Source of the DNA: an uncultured Chitinophagaceae bacterium
Lineage (GTDB): Bacteria; Bacteroidota; Bacteroidia; Chitinophagales; Chitinophagaceae
DNA: 52,669 bases
NCBI GenBank assembly: GCA_937919945.1
Contig: CALESY010000105.1
Span: 1 to 52,669 of the forward strand
Direction of reading: 5' to 3'
This document shows positions 35,369-43,589 of this stretch, in pieces (position 1 is the first letter of the stretch; every line of letters starts with the position of its first letter). Made by a program: the position numbers and the translations under genes. A model generated the notes under the pieces. That model was given only the letters and a program-made list of their open reading frames with translations, was not told the origin of the DNA and did no database searches.

Positions 35369-36420
35369 TAGTGAGTATATTGAGTGTTATAATATTTTTG
35401 ATAATCACCGCTTGTAACATGGTCTAACCATTCTTGATTATTGAGATACCAATCTATAGTTATCTCAAGCCCTTGTTCAAAAGTAACAGACGGTTCCCAT
35501 CCCAGTTCATTTTTTATTTTAGTAGCATCAATTGCATAACGCCTGTCATGGCCCGGGCGGTCTTTGATGTAAGTTATCAGTTGTGCAGATGTTCCCTGTT
35601 CACGTCCAAGCTTTTCATCCATTTTTTCGCACAGCAGTTTCACCAATTCTATATTCTGCCATTCGTTAAATCCACCAATGTTGTAGGTTTCGCCGTTTTT
35701 GCCATTGTGAAATACCATATCTATTGCACGTGCATGGTCTACGACATACAACCAGTCGCGAGTGTATTTGCCGTCGCCATATACCGGCAGCGGTTTGTTG
35801 TTGCGTATGTTGTTGATGAAAAGTGGTATCAGCTTTTCCGGGAAGTGATTGGGGCCGTAATTGTTGCTACAATTTGTCAGTACAAAAGGCAGGTGGTAGG
35901 TGTTGCCATATGCGCGTACTAAATGGTCGGACGCTGCTTTGGAAGCAGAGTAGGGCGATTGCGGGTCGTACGGAGTAGTTTCGAGGAAAAAACCTGTTTC
36001 ACCCAGTGAGCCATATACTTCGTCAGTTGATACATGGTAAAATCGTTTACCATCATATTTGCCATCCCATGCTTTACGTGCAGCATTCAACAGGTTTGCT
36101 GTACCCATTACATTGGTTTGTATAAACGCATTCGGGTTAGTAATAGAACGGTCAACATGGCTTTCTGCAGCCAGATGTATCACACCATCAAACTGGTATT
36201 TGTCAAACAGTTCGTACATAGCAGGTGCATCAGTGATGTCTGCTTTCACAAACGTATAGTTAGGAGCATCTTCAATATCTTTCAGGTTTTCGAGGTTGCC
36301 AGCGTAAGTCAGCGCGTCGAGGTTGATAATGGTATAATCAGGGTATTTATTTACAAATAACCTGACAACATGTGAGCCGATAAAACCTGCACCGCCCGTT
36401 ATTAATAATGTTTTAGACAT
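35368..36420 (-). CDS. rfbB: dTDP-glucose 4,6-dehydratase
   Basis: A 350-aa extended short-chain dehydrogenase that converts dTDP-glucose to the 4-keto-6-deoxy sugar. NAD motif TGGAGFIGSHV (residues 8-18), the STDEVYGSLGE catalytic strand, and YSASKAASDHLVRAY with Tyr/Lys of the YxxxK pair. First gene of the rfbB-rfbA-DUF445 unit. Confidence 0.96.
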   Translation of the reverse strand: MSKTLLITGGAGFIGSHVVRLFVNKYPDYTIINLDALTYAGNLENLKDIEDAPNYTFVKADITDAPAMYELFDKYQFDGVIHLAAESHVDRSITNPNAFIQTNVMGTANLLNAARKAWDGKYDGKRFYHVSTDEVYGSLGETGFFLETTPYDPQSPYSASKAASDHLVRAYGNTYHLPFVLTNCSNNYGPNHFPEKLIPLFINNIRNNKPLPVYGDGKYTRDWLYVVDHARAIDMVFHNGKNGETYNIGGFNEWQNIELVKLLCEKMDEKLGREQGTSAQLITYIKDRPGHDRRYAIDATKIKNELGWEPSVTFEQGLEITIDWYLNNQEWLDHVTSGDYQKYYNTQYTH

Positions 36421-36464
36421 ATCGATGTTCCGTAAATATGGGTGCGAAATTAACTAATAAAAAA

Positions 36465-36518
36465 GTAAAGAGCTTTACAATTCATTGCTCTTAGCAAATC
36501 CTTAGCAAAGCTCTTTAC
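36465..36518 (-). terminator. 12-bp inverted repeat with internal direct repeats after accC
   Basis: Arms GTAAAGAGCTTT and AAAGCTCTTTAC enclose a 30-nt loop. The loop and arm also contain direct repeats (CTTTACAATT twice, CTTAGCAAA/CCTTAGCAAA). Located 20 bp after the accC stop and 45 bp before the rfbB start, so it could terminate accC or control rfbB. Confidence 0.5.
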
Positions 36519-36537
36519 AATTATTGACAGCGTAACC

Positions 36538-37875
36538 TTATTTCAACTCAAAACTCTCAATGAATTTTGTTGTAAAATTACCTTTCCTGAAGTCTTCGTT
36601 TTTCATCAGTTGCTGATGGAATGGTATGGTAGTATTAACACCTTCTATCACATACTCGCTCAAAGCGCGCTCCATCGTGTCAAGGGCTTCTTCACGTGTT
36701 TGCGCTACAGCTATCAGTTTAGCCACCATCGAGTCATAGTAGGGTGGTATGGTATAACCTGCATATATGTGTGAGTCAACCCTCACACCATGGCCCCCTG
36801 GTGTGTGCAGTACTGTTATCTTACCCGGGCTTGGGCGGAAGTCGTTATAAGGGTCTTCAGCATTGATACGACATTCGATTGCATGCATTTCAGGTTCGTA
36901 GTCCTTACCGCTAATCGCTATGCCTGCAGCTATTTTTATCTGTTCCTTTATCAGGTCGTAGTTGATGACTTCTTCTGTTACGCAATGCTCTACCTGAATA
37001 CGTGTGTTCATTTCCATGAAGTAGAAGTTGCGGTGCTTGTCTACCAGAAACTCTATTGTTCCCACACTTTCGTAGTTGATGGCTTTAGCAGCTTTCTTAG
37101 CAGCTTCTCCCATTTTCTTACGTAGCTCAGGCGTCATAAAAGGAGATGGTGATTCCTCAACCAGCTTCTGGTGGCGGCGTTGGATAGAACAGTCGCGTTC
37201 GCTCAAGTGGCACACAGTACCAAACTGGTCGCCAGCAACTTGTATTTCTATATGGCGTGGTTCTTCTACAAACTTCTCCATATAGATACCGTCATTCTTG
37301 AATGATGCCGCGGCTTCTGCTTTGGCGTTGTTATAGTTTTTCTCCAGTTCGCTTTCTTCCCATACTACACGCATGCCTTTACCACCACCACCTGCTGTGG
37401 CTTTCAATATCACAGGGTAGCCCATTTCTTTAGCCAGTTTTTTGGCTTCATCCACACTTTCAAGCAAGCCTTCTGAACCCGGAATAACGGGTACGCCAGC
37501 TTTTATCATCGTTTCTTTGGCGGTCATCTTGTCGCCCATAGCACGTATCATTTCGGGCGTTGGGCCTATGAATTTAATATTGTGCTTAGCGCATATTTCA
37601 GAGAAGTTGGCGTTTTCTGCAAGGAAACCATAGCCTGGATGTATAGCATCTGCATTGGTTATTTCTGCCGCTGCCATAATGTGTGGTATGTTCAGGTATG
37701 ATTCGCTGCTTTGTGGCTTACCAATACATACTGCTTCGTCAGCAAAACGTACGTGCAGGCTTTCCTTATCTGCTGTAGAGTATACTGCTACAGTTTTGAT
37801 GCCCATCTCACGGCAAGTGCGTATTACACGCAATGCTATCTCGCCCCTGTTTGCTATCAATATCTTTTTAAACAT
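36538..37875 (-). CDS. accC: acetyl-CoA carboxylase, biotin carboxylase subunit
   Basis: The 445-aa ATP-grasp enzyme that carboxylates biotin on AccB for fatty-acid synthesis. Seen: ILIANRGEIALRVIR at the start, the Gly-rich ATP loop AGGGGKGMR, the RDCSIQRRHQKLVEESPS catalytic segment and EMNTRIQVEHCVTE. Follows accB with a 90-bp gap, so the order is efp-accB-accC, a conserved cluster. Confidence 0.97.
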   Translation of the reverse strand: MFKKILIANRGEIALRVIRTCREMGIKTVAVYSTADKESLHVRFADEAVCIGKPQSSESYLNIPHIMAAAEITNADAIHPGYGFLAENANFSEICAKHNIKFIGPTPEMIRAMGDKMTAKETMIKAGVPVIPGSEGLLESVDEAKKLAKEMGYPVILKATAGGGGKGMRVVWEESELEKNYNNAKAEAAASFKNDGIYMEKFVEEPRHIEIQVAGDQFGTVCHLSERDCSIQRRHQKLVEESPSPFMTPELRKKMGEAAKKAAKAINYESVGTIEFLVDKHRNFYFMEMNTRIQVEHCVTEEVINYDLIKEQIKIAAGIAISGKDYEPEMHAIECRINAEDPYNDFRPSPGKITVLHTPGGHGVRVDSHIYAGYTIPPYYDSMVAKLIAVAQTREEALDTMERALSEYVIEGVNTTIPFHQQLMKNEDFRKGNFTTKFIESFELK

Positions 37876-37965
37876 GAATTATGTTTTGGGTATAAACAAA
37901 TTAGCTGACAGCGTCACTATAAGTAATTCCTCATAGTACTTCTGTCAGCTATTTATCAAGTATTA

Positions 37966-38463
37966 TTAAGCTGGTTCTACAAGGAACAATGGCTGGTCGT
38001 ATTCTACAGGAGAAGCATCGTCTATCAGCACTTTAACGATTTTACCGCTCACTTCACTTTCTATCTCGTTAAATAACTTCATTGCTTCTACAATACATAA
38101 AACATCGCCTTGTTTGATGTCATCGCCTACATTTACAAACGCCGGCTTATCCGGAGCAGAGCTACGGTAGAATGTACCAATCATAGGAGATTTGATAGTT
38201 ACCAGTTTATCGCTTGCAGCAGGTGCAGCGGCTGGTGCGGCAGCAGCAGGTGCAGTTGGTGCTGCTTGCGGCAATGCTACCGGTGCAGGTGCTGCTTGTG
38301 GTAGCATTTGCGGCATAGGTGCTTGTACTGCTACAAATTGTGTTTCGCTGATGGTTTGTGCTTGTTTGATGGTGATTTTGAAATCACCTTCTTCCACGCT
38401 CAGTTCGCTGATGTTCGACTTGTTGATAGCCTTGATCAGCTCTTGTATTTGCTTAAATTCCAT
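37966..38463 (-). CDS. accB: acetyl-CoA carboxylase, biotin carboxyl carrier protein
   Basis: The 165-aa carrier has a helical N-terminus, an Ala/Pro-rich linker (residues about 52-84) and a C-terminal biotinyl domain. The biotinylated Lys is Lys129 in CIVEAMKLFNEI. Partner of AccC, encoded next to it. Confidence 0.97.
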   Translation of the reverse strand: MEFKQIQELIKAINKSNISELSVEEGDFKITIKQAQTISETQFVAVQAPMPQMLPQAAPAPVALPQAAPTAPAAAAPAAAPAASDKLVTIKSPMIGTFYRSSAPDKPAFVNVGDDIKQGDVLCIVEAMKLFNEIESEVSGKIVKVLIDDASPVEYDQPLFLVEPA

Positions 38464-38511
38464 AACGGATATTTTTAAAAGTTAAATACTGAATGGATAA
38501 TTTGTTTGATG

Positions 38512-39078
38512 TTATTCTTTCACACGCTCAACGTATGCACCTGTTTTGGTATCAATCTTTATCAGGTCGTTTTCGTTTACAAAGAGTGGTACCATTACTG
38601 TCGCGCCAGTTTCTACAGTAGCTGGTTTCAGCGTACGGGTAGCCGTATCGCCTCTTACGCCTGGTTCTGAGTAAGTAACGCGAAGATTTACGTTAGCAGG
38701 TAGCTCCACGCTCATGGGCTGTTCTGTTTCTGTATTGATGAGAATGAAACATTCCTGTCCGTCTTTATATAGTTCAGGGCGTTCTATCTGGTTTTCAGGT
38801 ATAGCTATTTGCTCAAAGCTCTCTACATCCATCAGGTTAAAGCCACTATCGTCTTTATAAAGAAACTGATAGTTGCGACGTTCTACACGTACGGGGTAGA
38901 TGTTGTCGCCCGAGTTCCATGTATGTTCTATGGTACGTGTATTGTCCACGCCTTTCAGCTTTGCCCATACTTTGGCTGCTGCACGTGCTGTCTTGTTTTG
39001 TCCGAATTCTACTACTGAATAAAGGCTGCCATCCAGTTTGATGATGAGGCCTGTTCTGATATCTGCTGTTGTAGCCAT
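38512..39078 (-). CDS. efp: elongation factor P with arginine at the tip position
   Basis: From the start at 39078 (MATTADIRTG) the protein has 188 aa, the usual EF-P length. An in-frame ATG 42 bases upstream would precede the promoter box at 39100-39107, so it was rejected. EF-P helps ribosomes through polyproline stretches. The three OB-type domains are complete (C-terminal VNENDLIKIDTKTGAYVERVKE). In the tip loop the lysine that most bacteria modify (E. coli Lys34) is Arg32 here: KTARAAAKVWAKLK. First gene of efp-accB-accC. Confidence 0.96.
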   Translation of the reverse strand: MATTADIRTGLIIKLDGSLYSVVEFGQNKTARAAAKVWAKLKGVDNTRTIEHTWNSGDNIYPVRVERRNYQFLYKDDSGFNLMDVESFEQIAIPENQIERPELYKDGQECFILINTETEQPMSVELPANVNLRVTYSEPGVRGDTATRTLKPATVETGATVMVPLFVNENDLIKIDTKTGAYVERVKE

Positions 39079-39099
39079 AATTGATTTTTGTGCGGACAG

Positions 39100-39107
39100 C
39101 AAAAGTA
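39100..39107 (-). promoter_or_regulatory. efp-accB-accC -7 promoter box
   Basis: On the minus strand TACTTTTG fits TAnnTTTG and lies 21 bases before the efp start, which supports the chosen start. Confidence 0.55.
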
Positions 39108-39221
39108 GTCGAAAATTCAAAAATTAAAAGAAAATCGCACTGAAATGCCCTATTTTGTGCATAAATAACCTGTTTTTTGATAGAAAATCACCAAAAACAG
39201 ACTGATTTGCTTTGCGCAATT

Positions 39222-40469
39222 TTATACTATAACACCATTAATGATTAATTTCTCAACAGGATTGTTGCCAAAGTCATAAGGTATATAACTGATGTTGGGC
39301 ATCTCTTTGGTTATTATAAGGTTAGCTTTTTTACCTACTGCTATAGTGCCTATTTCCTGCTCCAGTTCCATAGCAGCCGCACCGTTGATGGTTACCGCAT
39401 TGATGGCTTCTTCAGGTGTCATTTTTAGTTGGGTACATGCAATGGTTAATAGTAACGGCATATTACCCGATGGGCAAGACCCCGGGTTATAGTCGCTTGC
39501 AAGGCACACTGGTAGCCCTGCATCTATTATTTTGCGTGCCGGTTGGTATTGTATGCTGAGGAAAAAAGCAGCGGCTGGTAGCAGGGTAGGTATAGTATTG
39601 CTGCCTTGAAGTGCAGCTATTTCAGCATCACCTACACATTCCAGATGGTCAACGCTTATGGCGTTATGTTGTACACCTATTTGCACCCCACCAGAGTAGT
39701 GTAGTTGGTTGGCGTGTATTTTTGGCTTTAATCCGTATTTGGCTCCGGCCTCTAACAATCGGCTCGTTTCATCTACACTGAAGAAGCCCTCTTCGCAAAA
39801 AACATCCATATAATCTGCCAGTCCTTCATCCGCTATTTGGGGCAGCATTTTATTGATAATTAAGTTGAGGTAACCGTCATGATTATGCTTATAATCAATA
39901 GGATATGCATGTGCAGCTAAAAAAGAAGCCTTAATAGGTATTTGTGTATTTTCTTTCAGTCGGCGGATAACACGCAGCATTTTCAACTCTCCTTCAACAG
40001 TCAATCCATAGCCACTTTTTATCTCTATTGCACCTGTACCTTGTGCCATCACTCGGTGCAGGCGTTCATGAGCCGCATGGTATAGCTCGTCTTCACTTGC
40101 AGCATTCAGTTTGGCTGCACTATTCAATATACCACCACCACGACGGGCTATCTCTTCGTAACTCAACCCGTTTATCCGGTCAACAAACTCACTTTCTCTA
40201 CTCCCCGCAAATACGAGGTGGGTATGTGAGTCTGCAAACGTGGGTAACACAATCTTTTTATTTTGCAGGTCTATTATATCATTACATTGTATAAAGTGTT
40301 CTTCGTCCATACTGCCGAAGCTATGTATACGTCCGTTTTCTATAAACAGCCATGCATTATCTATCGTTGGCAGGTATTTCATATCTGCACCTGCTACACG
40401 GCTTACCCTGTTATCGCCTTTTTCTACACCAACAAGTTGTTTGATATTAATAAGAAGTAAATGCTGCAT
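39222..40469 (-). CDS. hutI: imidazolonepropionase
   Basis: A 415-aa amidohydrolase that opens imidazolone-5-propionate in histidine breakdown. Metal ligands DSHTHLVFAGSRESEF (first His pair), HANQLHYSGGVQ, and ASDYNPGSCPSGNMP with the Asp ligand are visible, and the last strand TINGAAAMELEQEIGTIAVGKKANL is typical of the superfamily. Other hut genes are not in the window. Confidence 0.95.
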   Translation of the reverse strand: MQHLLLINIKQLVGVEKGDNRVSRVAGADMKYLPTIDNAWLFIENGRIHSFGSMDEEHFIQCNDIIDLQNKKIVLPTFADSHTHLVFAGSRESEFVDRINGLSYEEIARRGGGILNSAAKLNAASEDELYHAAHERLHRVMAQGTGAIEIKSGYGLTVEGELKMLRVIRRLKENTQIPIKASFLAAHAYPIDYKHNHDGYLNLIINKMLPQIADEGLADYMDVFCEEGFFSVDETSRLLEAGAKYGLKPKIHANQLHYSGGVQIGVQHNAISVDHLECVGDAEIAALQGSNTIPTLLPAAAFFLSIQYQPARKIIDAGLPVCLASDYNPGSCPSGNMPLLLTIACTQLKMTPEEAINAVTINGAAAMELEQEIGTIAVGKKANLIITKEMPNISYIPYDFGNNPVEKLIINGVIV

Positions 40470-40580
40470 AAATCAAAATTCAAATAACTATGTCAAAAAT
40501 AGCCCGAATTGCGGAGTAATGAAATGATAGATATCAGTAATTGCGATGTAGCCTGCTATAATTGATGATGCACAAGGTCT

Positions 40581-40588
40581 TATCTTTG
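40581..40588 (+). promoter_or_regulatory. -7 box of the C45 hydrolase gene, nearly leaderless
   Basis: TATCTTTG matches TAnnTTTG and ends 7 bases before the ATG at 40596, so the transcript would have a very short or no leader. Confidence 0.5.
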
Positions 40589-40595
40589 CACCCAC

Positions 40596-42275
40596 ATGCG
40601 CATACTCCGTTGGTTGCTGAAATGTCTGGCTATATTTATCGGTATCTTTTTGCTGATACTCATTGTATTCGGTATATGGGTTTACAATGTGTCAGATAAC
40701 ATCGTACCACCCAAAGTTGCAGATACATCCGCTTTTTCATTACAAGTTGCTGATATTGATGGCAGCCTGCACACTATAGGCAATAACTGGATACGGAAAA
40801 ACGAATATGGCCTGTATGAAATGTATGTATCGGGCAAGCCATTTGAATTGGGTGTGAAAAACGGTAAGCTCTCGCAACAACTCATCATCAATCAGGAAAT
40901 AGCTTTTACACAGCAGATAAAACAGATGATACCCGATGAGGGTTATCTGAAGTTTTTAAAATACATGACGGGTTTCATTAACCGCGACCTGCCGAAGCAT
41001 GTGAAGGCTGAATACCAGCAAGAGATATACGGTATATCTCACGCTGCTGCAGATAGCTTTGGTTGGATAGGCACTAATTATGCCCGCATTCTCAACTACC
41101 ATTCTGCACATGATGTAGGCCATGCACTGCAAAACCTGATGCTGGTAGGCTGCACTTCATTTGGCGCGTGGGATAGTAAAACAGCAGATGGCTCTATGCT
41201 GATAGGCCGCAACTTCGACTTTTGGGTAGGTGATAAGTTTGCTGAAGAAAAGATAGTAGCGTTTTATGCACCTGAAAAAGGACATCGGTTTATGTTTATT
41301 ACGTGGGGGGGCTTTACGGGTGCGGTGAGTGGTATGAACGACAAAGGGCTAACGGTTACCATCAACGCTGCGGCATCTGATATACCTGTTAATACTGCTA
41401 CACCCGTATCATTAGTAGCAAGGGAAGTGCTGCAATATGCATCTAATATAAAAGAAGCTATAGCTATAGCACGAAGCCGTAAAATGTTTGTGAGCGAGAG
41501 CTTTTTGGTAGGTAGTGCTGCCGACCATAAAACCATCATCATAGAAAAAACACCCAAAGAACTGGCTGTGTACGACCCTGCCGGCGATAATATACAATGT
41601 ACCAACCACTATCAGAGTAAGACATTCGCTACCCAAAAACTGAACCGCGAGCAAATAGCCAATAGCGCATCTGTATATCGTTACCAACGCTTACAAGAAT
41701 TGATGCAGCAAAACTATCCGCTGACACCACAAAAAATGGCTAATATACTGCGCGACAGGCGTGGTATTGGCAATGCAGATATTGGCGAAGGAAATGAAAA
41801 AGCCGTAAACCAACTGATAGCCCACCACTCTGTAATATTTCAGCCCGATAGCTTACGGATGTGGGTAAGTACTGCACCGTGGCAATTGGGTACATATGTG
41901 TGCTACGATATGCGCACAGTGTTTGGCAAAAAGCCTGTAAAAGACACAGCCATAGCCATGAACAAGCTGAATATACCTGCTGATAGCTTTATATACACGA
42001 GGCAGTATCGCGACTTCCTTGTTTTCAGGACAAATAAGATGGCTTTGTTGCAACACAAGCCAGTTGACACAGCAGCAGTAGTGCATAGCAACCCGCAATA
42101 TTATGATGCCTACCGTATAGCAGGCGACTACTGCATGAATAAAGAATGGTATGCGGCTGCTATCAATTATTACAACAAAGCCCTTACACTTGAAATAGCC
42201 ACGAAAGGCGAACGCAAAGCTATACTGGAAAAGATAAAAGAAGCGGCTGAGTTGAATAGTGCCTCACAGCAATAA
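40596..42275 (+). CDS. C45-type Ntn-hydrolase/acyltransferase with membrane anchor and C-terminal helical repeat
   Basis: A 559-aa protein. One N-terminal membrane helix (about residues 9-31) anchors it. The catalytic domain resembles acyl-CoA:6-aminopenicillanate acyltransferase (peptidase C45): autoproteolysis at Gly185-Cys186 in LVGCTSFGAWD frees Cys186 as N-terminal nucleophile, followed by DGSMLIGRNFDFW and the GGFTGAVSGMNDKGLTVTIN core. The last ~55 residues (DAYRIAGDYCMNKEWYAAAINYYNKAL) look like a TPR-type helical pair. Substrate unknown. The neighbouring gene is a glycosyltransferase with DUF2062; in Bacteroidota this pair recalls flexirubin/aryl-polyene clusters (inference). Confidence 0.82.
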   Translation: MRILRWLLKCLAIFIGIFLLILIVFGIWVYNVSDNIVPPKVADTSAFSLQVADIDGSLHTIGNNWIRKNEYGLYEMYVSGKPFELGVKNGKLSQQLIINQEIAFTQQIKQMIPDEGYLKFLKYMTGFINRDLPKHVKAEYQQEIYGISHAAADSFGWIGTNYARILNYHSAHDVGHALQNLMLVGCTSFGAWDSKTADGSMLIGRNFDFWVGDKFAEEKIVAFYAPEKGHRFMFITWGGFTGAVSGMNDKGLTVTINAAASDIPVNTATPVSLVAREVLQYASNIKEAIAIARSRKMFVSESFLVGSAADHKTIIIEKTPKELAVYDPAGDNIQCTNHYQSKTFATQKLNREQIANSASVYRYQRLQELMQQNYPLTPQKMANILRDRRGIGNADIGEGNEKAVNQLIAHHSVIFQPDSLRMWVSTAPWQLGTYVCYDMRTVFGKKPVKDTAIAMNKLNIPADSFIYTRQYRDFLVFRTNKMALLQHKPVDTAAVVHSNPQYYDAYRIAGDYCMNKEWYAAAINYYNKALTLEIATKGERKAILEKIKEAAELNSASQQ

Positions 42276-42292
42276 ACATCAACAGTAAATCT

Positions 42293-42300
42293 TACTTTTG
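42293..42300 (+). promoter_or_regulatory. candidate -7 box of the glycosyltransferase gene
   Basis: TACTTTTG (TAnnTTTG type) ends 16 bases before the ATG, after the C45 gene stop. Suggests a separate or internal promoter. Confidence 0.45.
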
Positions 42301-42316
42301 CCCACCATCTTCGTAA

Positions 42317-43489
42317 ATGTCTGATACCAAAACAAGATTTAAAGAGCTGAAGGCTTGTGTAATGATACCCACATACAACAATGCGGGTACACTTGCCGAT
42401 GTGCTGACAAAAGTATTGGCATATACCGACGACCTGTTGGTAGTAAACGATGGTAGCACCGATAACACTATAGAAATACTAAAACAGTTTCCGCAAGTAC
42501 ATGCTATCAATTATTCACCCAACAAGGGTAAAGGTGTAGCATTGCGCACAGGCATAAAAGAAGCTGCTAAGTTGGGTTATAATTATGCCATTGCAATGGA
42601 TAGTGATGGCCAACACTATGCCAGCGACCTGACTTTGTTTCTCGATGCTATAGAGGCACAACCCCAAAGCCTTATTATAGGTGCGCGCAACCTGAATCAG
42701 GAAAACGTGCAACTGAAAAGCAGTTTCGGTAACAAGTTCAGCAATTTCTGGTTTTGGGTAAATACGGGTATTACTTTACCGGACACCCAAAGCGGTTACA
42801 GGCTCTATCCTGTGCAGGCATTGGCAAAGAAGAACTACTATACCCGCAAGTACGAGTTTGAGATAGAAGTAATAGTACGCGCTGCGTGGAGTGGGGTACC
42901 TGTTACTTACATACCCATATCAGTTTACTATCCCAAGCCCGAGGAGCGTGTATCGCATTTCCGGCCGTTCAAAGATTTTTCACGTATTAGCTTACTCAAT
43001 ACGGTATTAGTACTCATTGCTTTGCTATGGGTAAAGCCAAGAGATTTTTTCAGGCTATTACTGAAAAAAGAGGGCATCAAAACCATTTGGAAAACCATAT
43101 TTATCCGGCCTGAAGAAACGAACCATACTAAAGCAGCCTCAGTTGCATTTGGTATTTTCATGGGTATTGTACCGGTATGGGGGTTTCAGTTGGCCATAGG
43201 CATACCTGCTGCCATCTTTATGCGGCTGAATAAAGCCCTGTTTATTATAGCTGCCAACATCAGCATTTTCCCATTCACACCATTTATTTGGATGGCAAGC
43301 CTGATAACAGGCAAGTGGCTGCTCGGCAATAAAGAATGGATTGTTGCTTGGAAAGACTTTACCCTGCAACGCTTTATGCAAGAGGGGTTAGCCTTCTTCC
43401 TGGGTGGTACGGTACTAAGCATAGCTGCAGGCATTGTGGCTTATGTGGCAACTTACGTATTGTTGCTGTTGTTCAGGGGTAGGCGATAA
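42317..43489 (+). CDS. family 2 glycosyltransferase fused to DUF2062 membrane domain
   Basis: A 390-aa protein. The N-terminal GT-A domain begins with CVMIPTYNNAGTLADVL; the DVLTK...VVNDGSTDNT and AIAMDSDGQHY segments carry the metal/nucleotide-sugar Asp residues, as in dolichol-phosphate-mannose-synthase-like enzymes. From about residue 235 come membrane helices, and a DUF2062 domain at about 270-385 (HTKAASVAFGIFMGIVPVWGFQ). It sits at the inner membrane and likely adds a sugar to a lipid or polyketide-type carrier. It lies 41 bp after the C45 gene. Confidence 0.88.
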   Translation: MSDTKTRFKELKACVMIPTYNNAGTLADVLTKVLAYTDDLLVVNDGSTDNTIEILKQFPQVHAINYSPNKGKGVALRTGIKEAAKLGYNYAIAMDSDGQHYASDLTLFLDAIEAQPQSLIIGARNLNQENVQLKSSFGNKFSNFWFWVNTGITLPDTQSGYRLYPVQALAKKNYYTRKYEFEIEVIVRAAWSGVPVTYIPISVYYPKPEERVSHFRPFKDFSRISLLNTVLVLIALLWVKPRDFFRLLLKKEGIKTIWKTIFIRPEETNHTKAASVAFGIFMGIVPVWGFQLAIGIPAAIFMRLNKALFIIAANISIFPFTPFIWMASLITGKWLLGNKEWIVAWKDFTLQRFMQEGLAFFLGGTVLSIAAGIVAYVATYVLLLLFRGRR

Positions 43490-43589
43490 GTAATAGGGTA
43501 TTATCAGGTTGCGTAAAGCTAAACTGCCCGATATGCCTTATCTTGCAGCCACTTCAAATACTTACTTTTAATATTTTACTTATATATCA

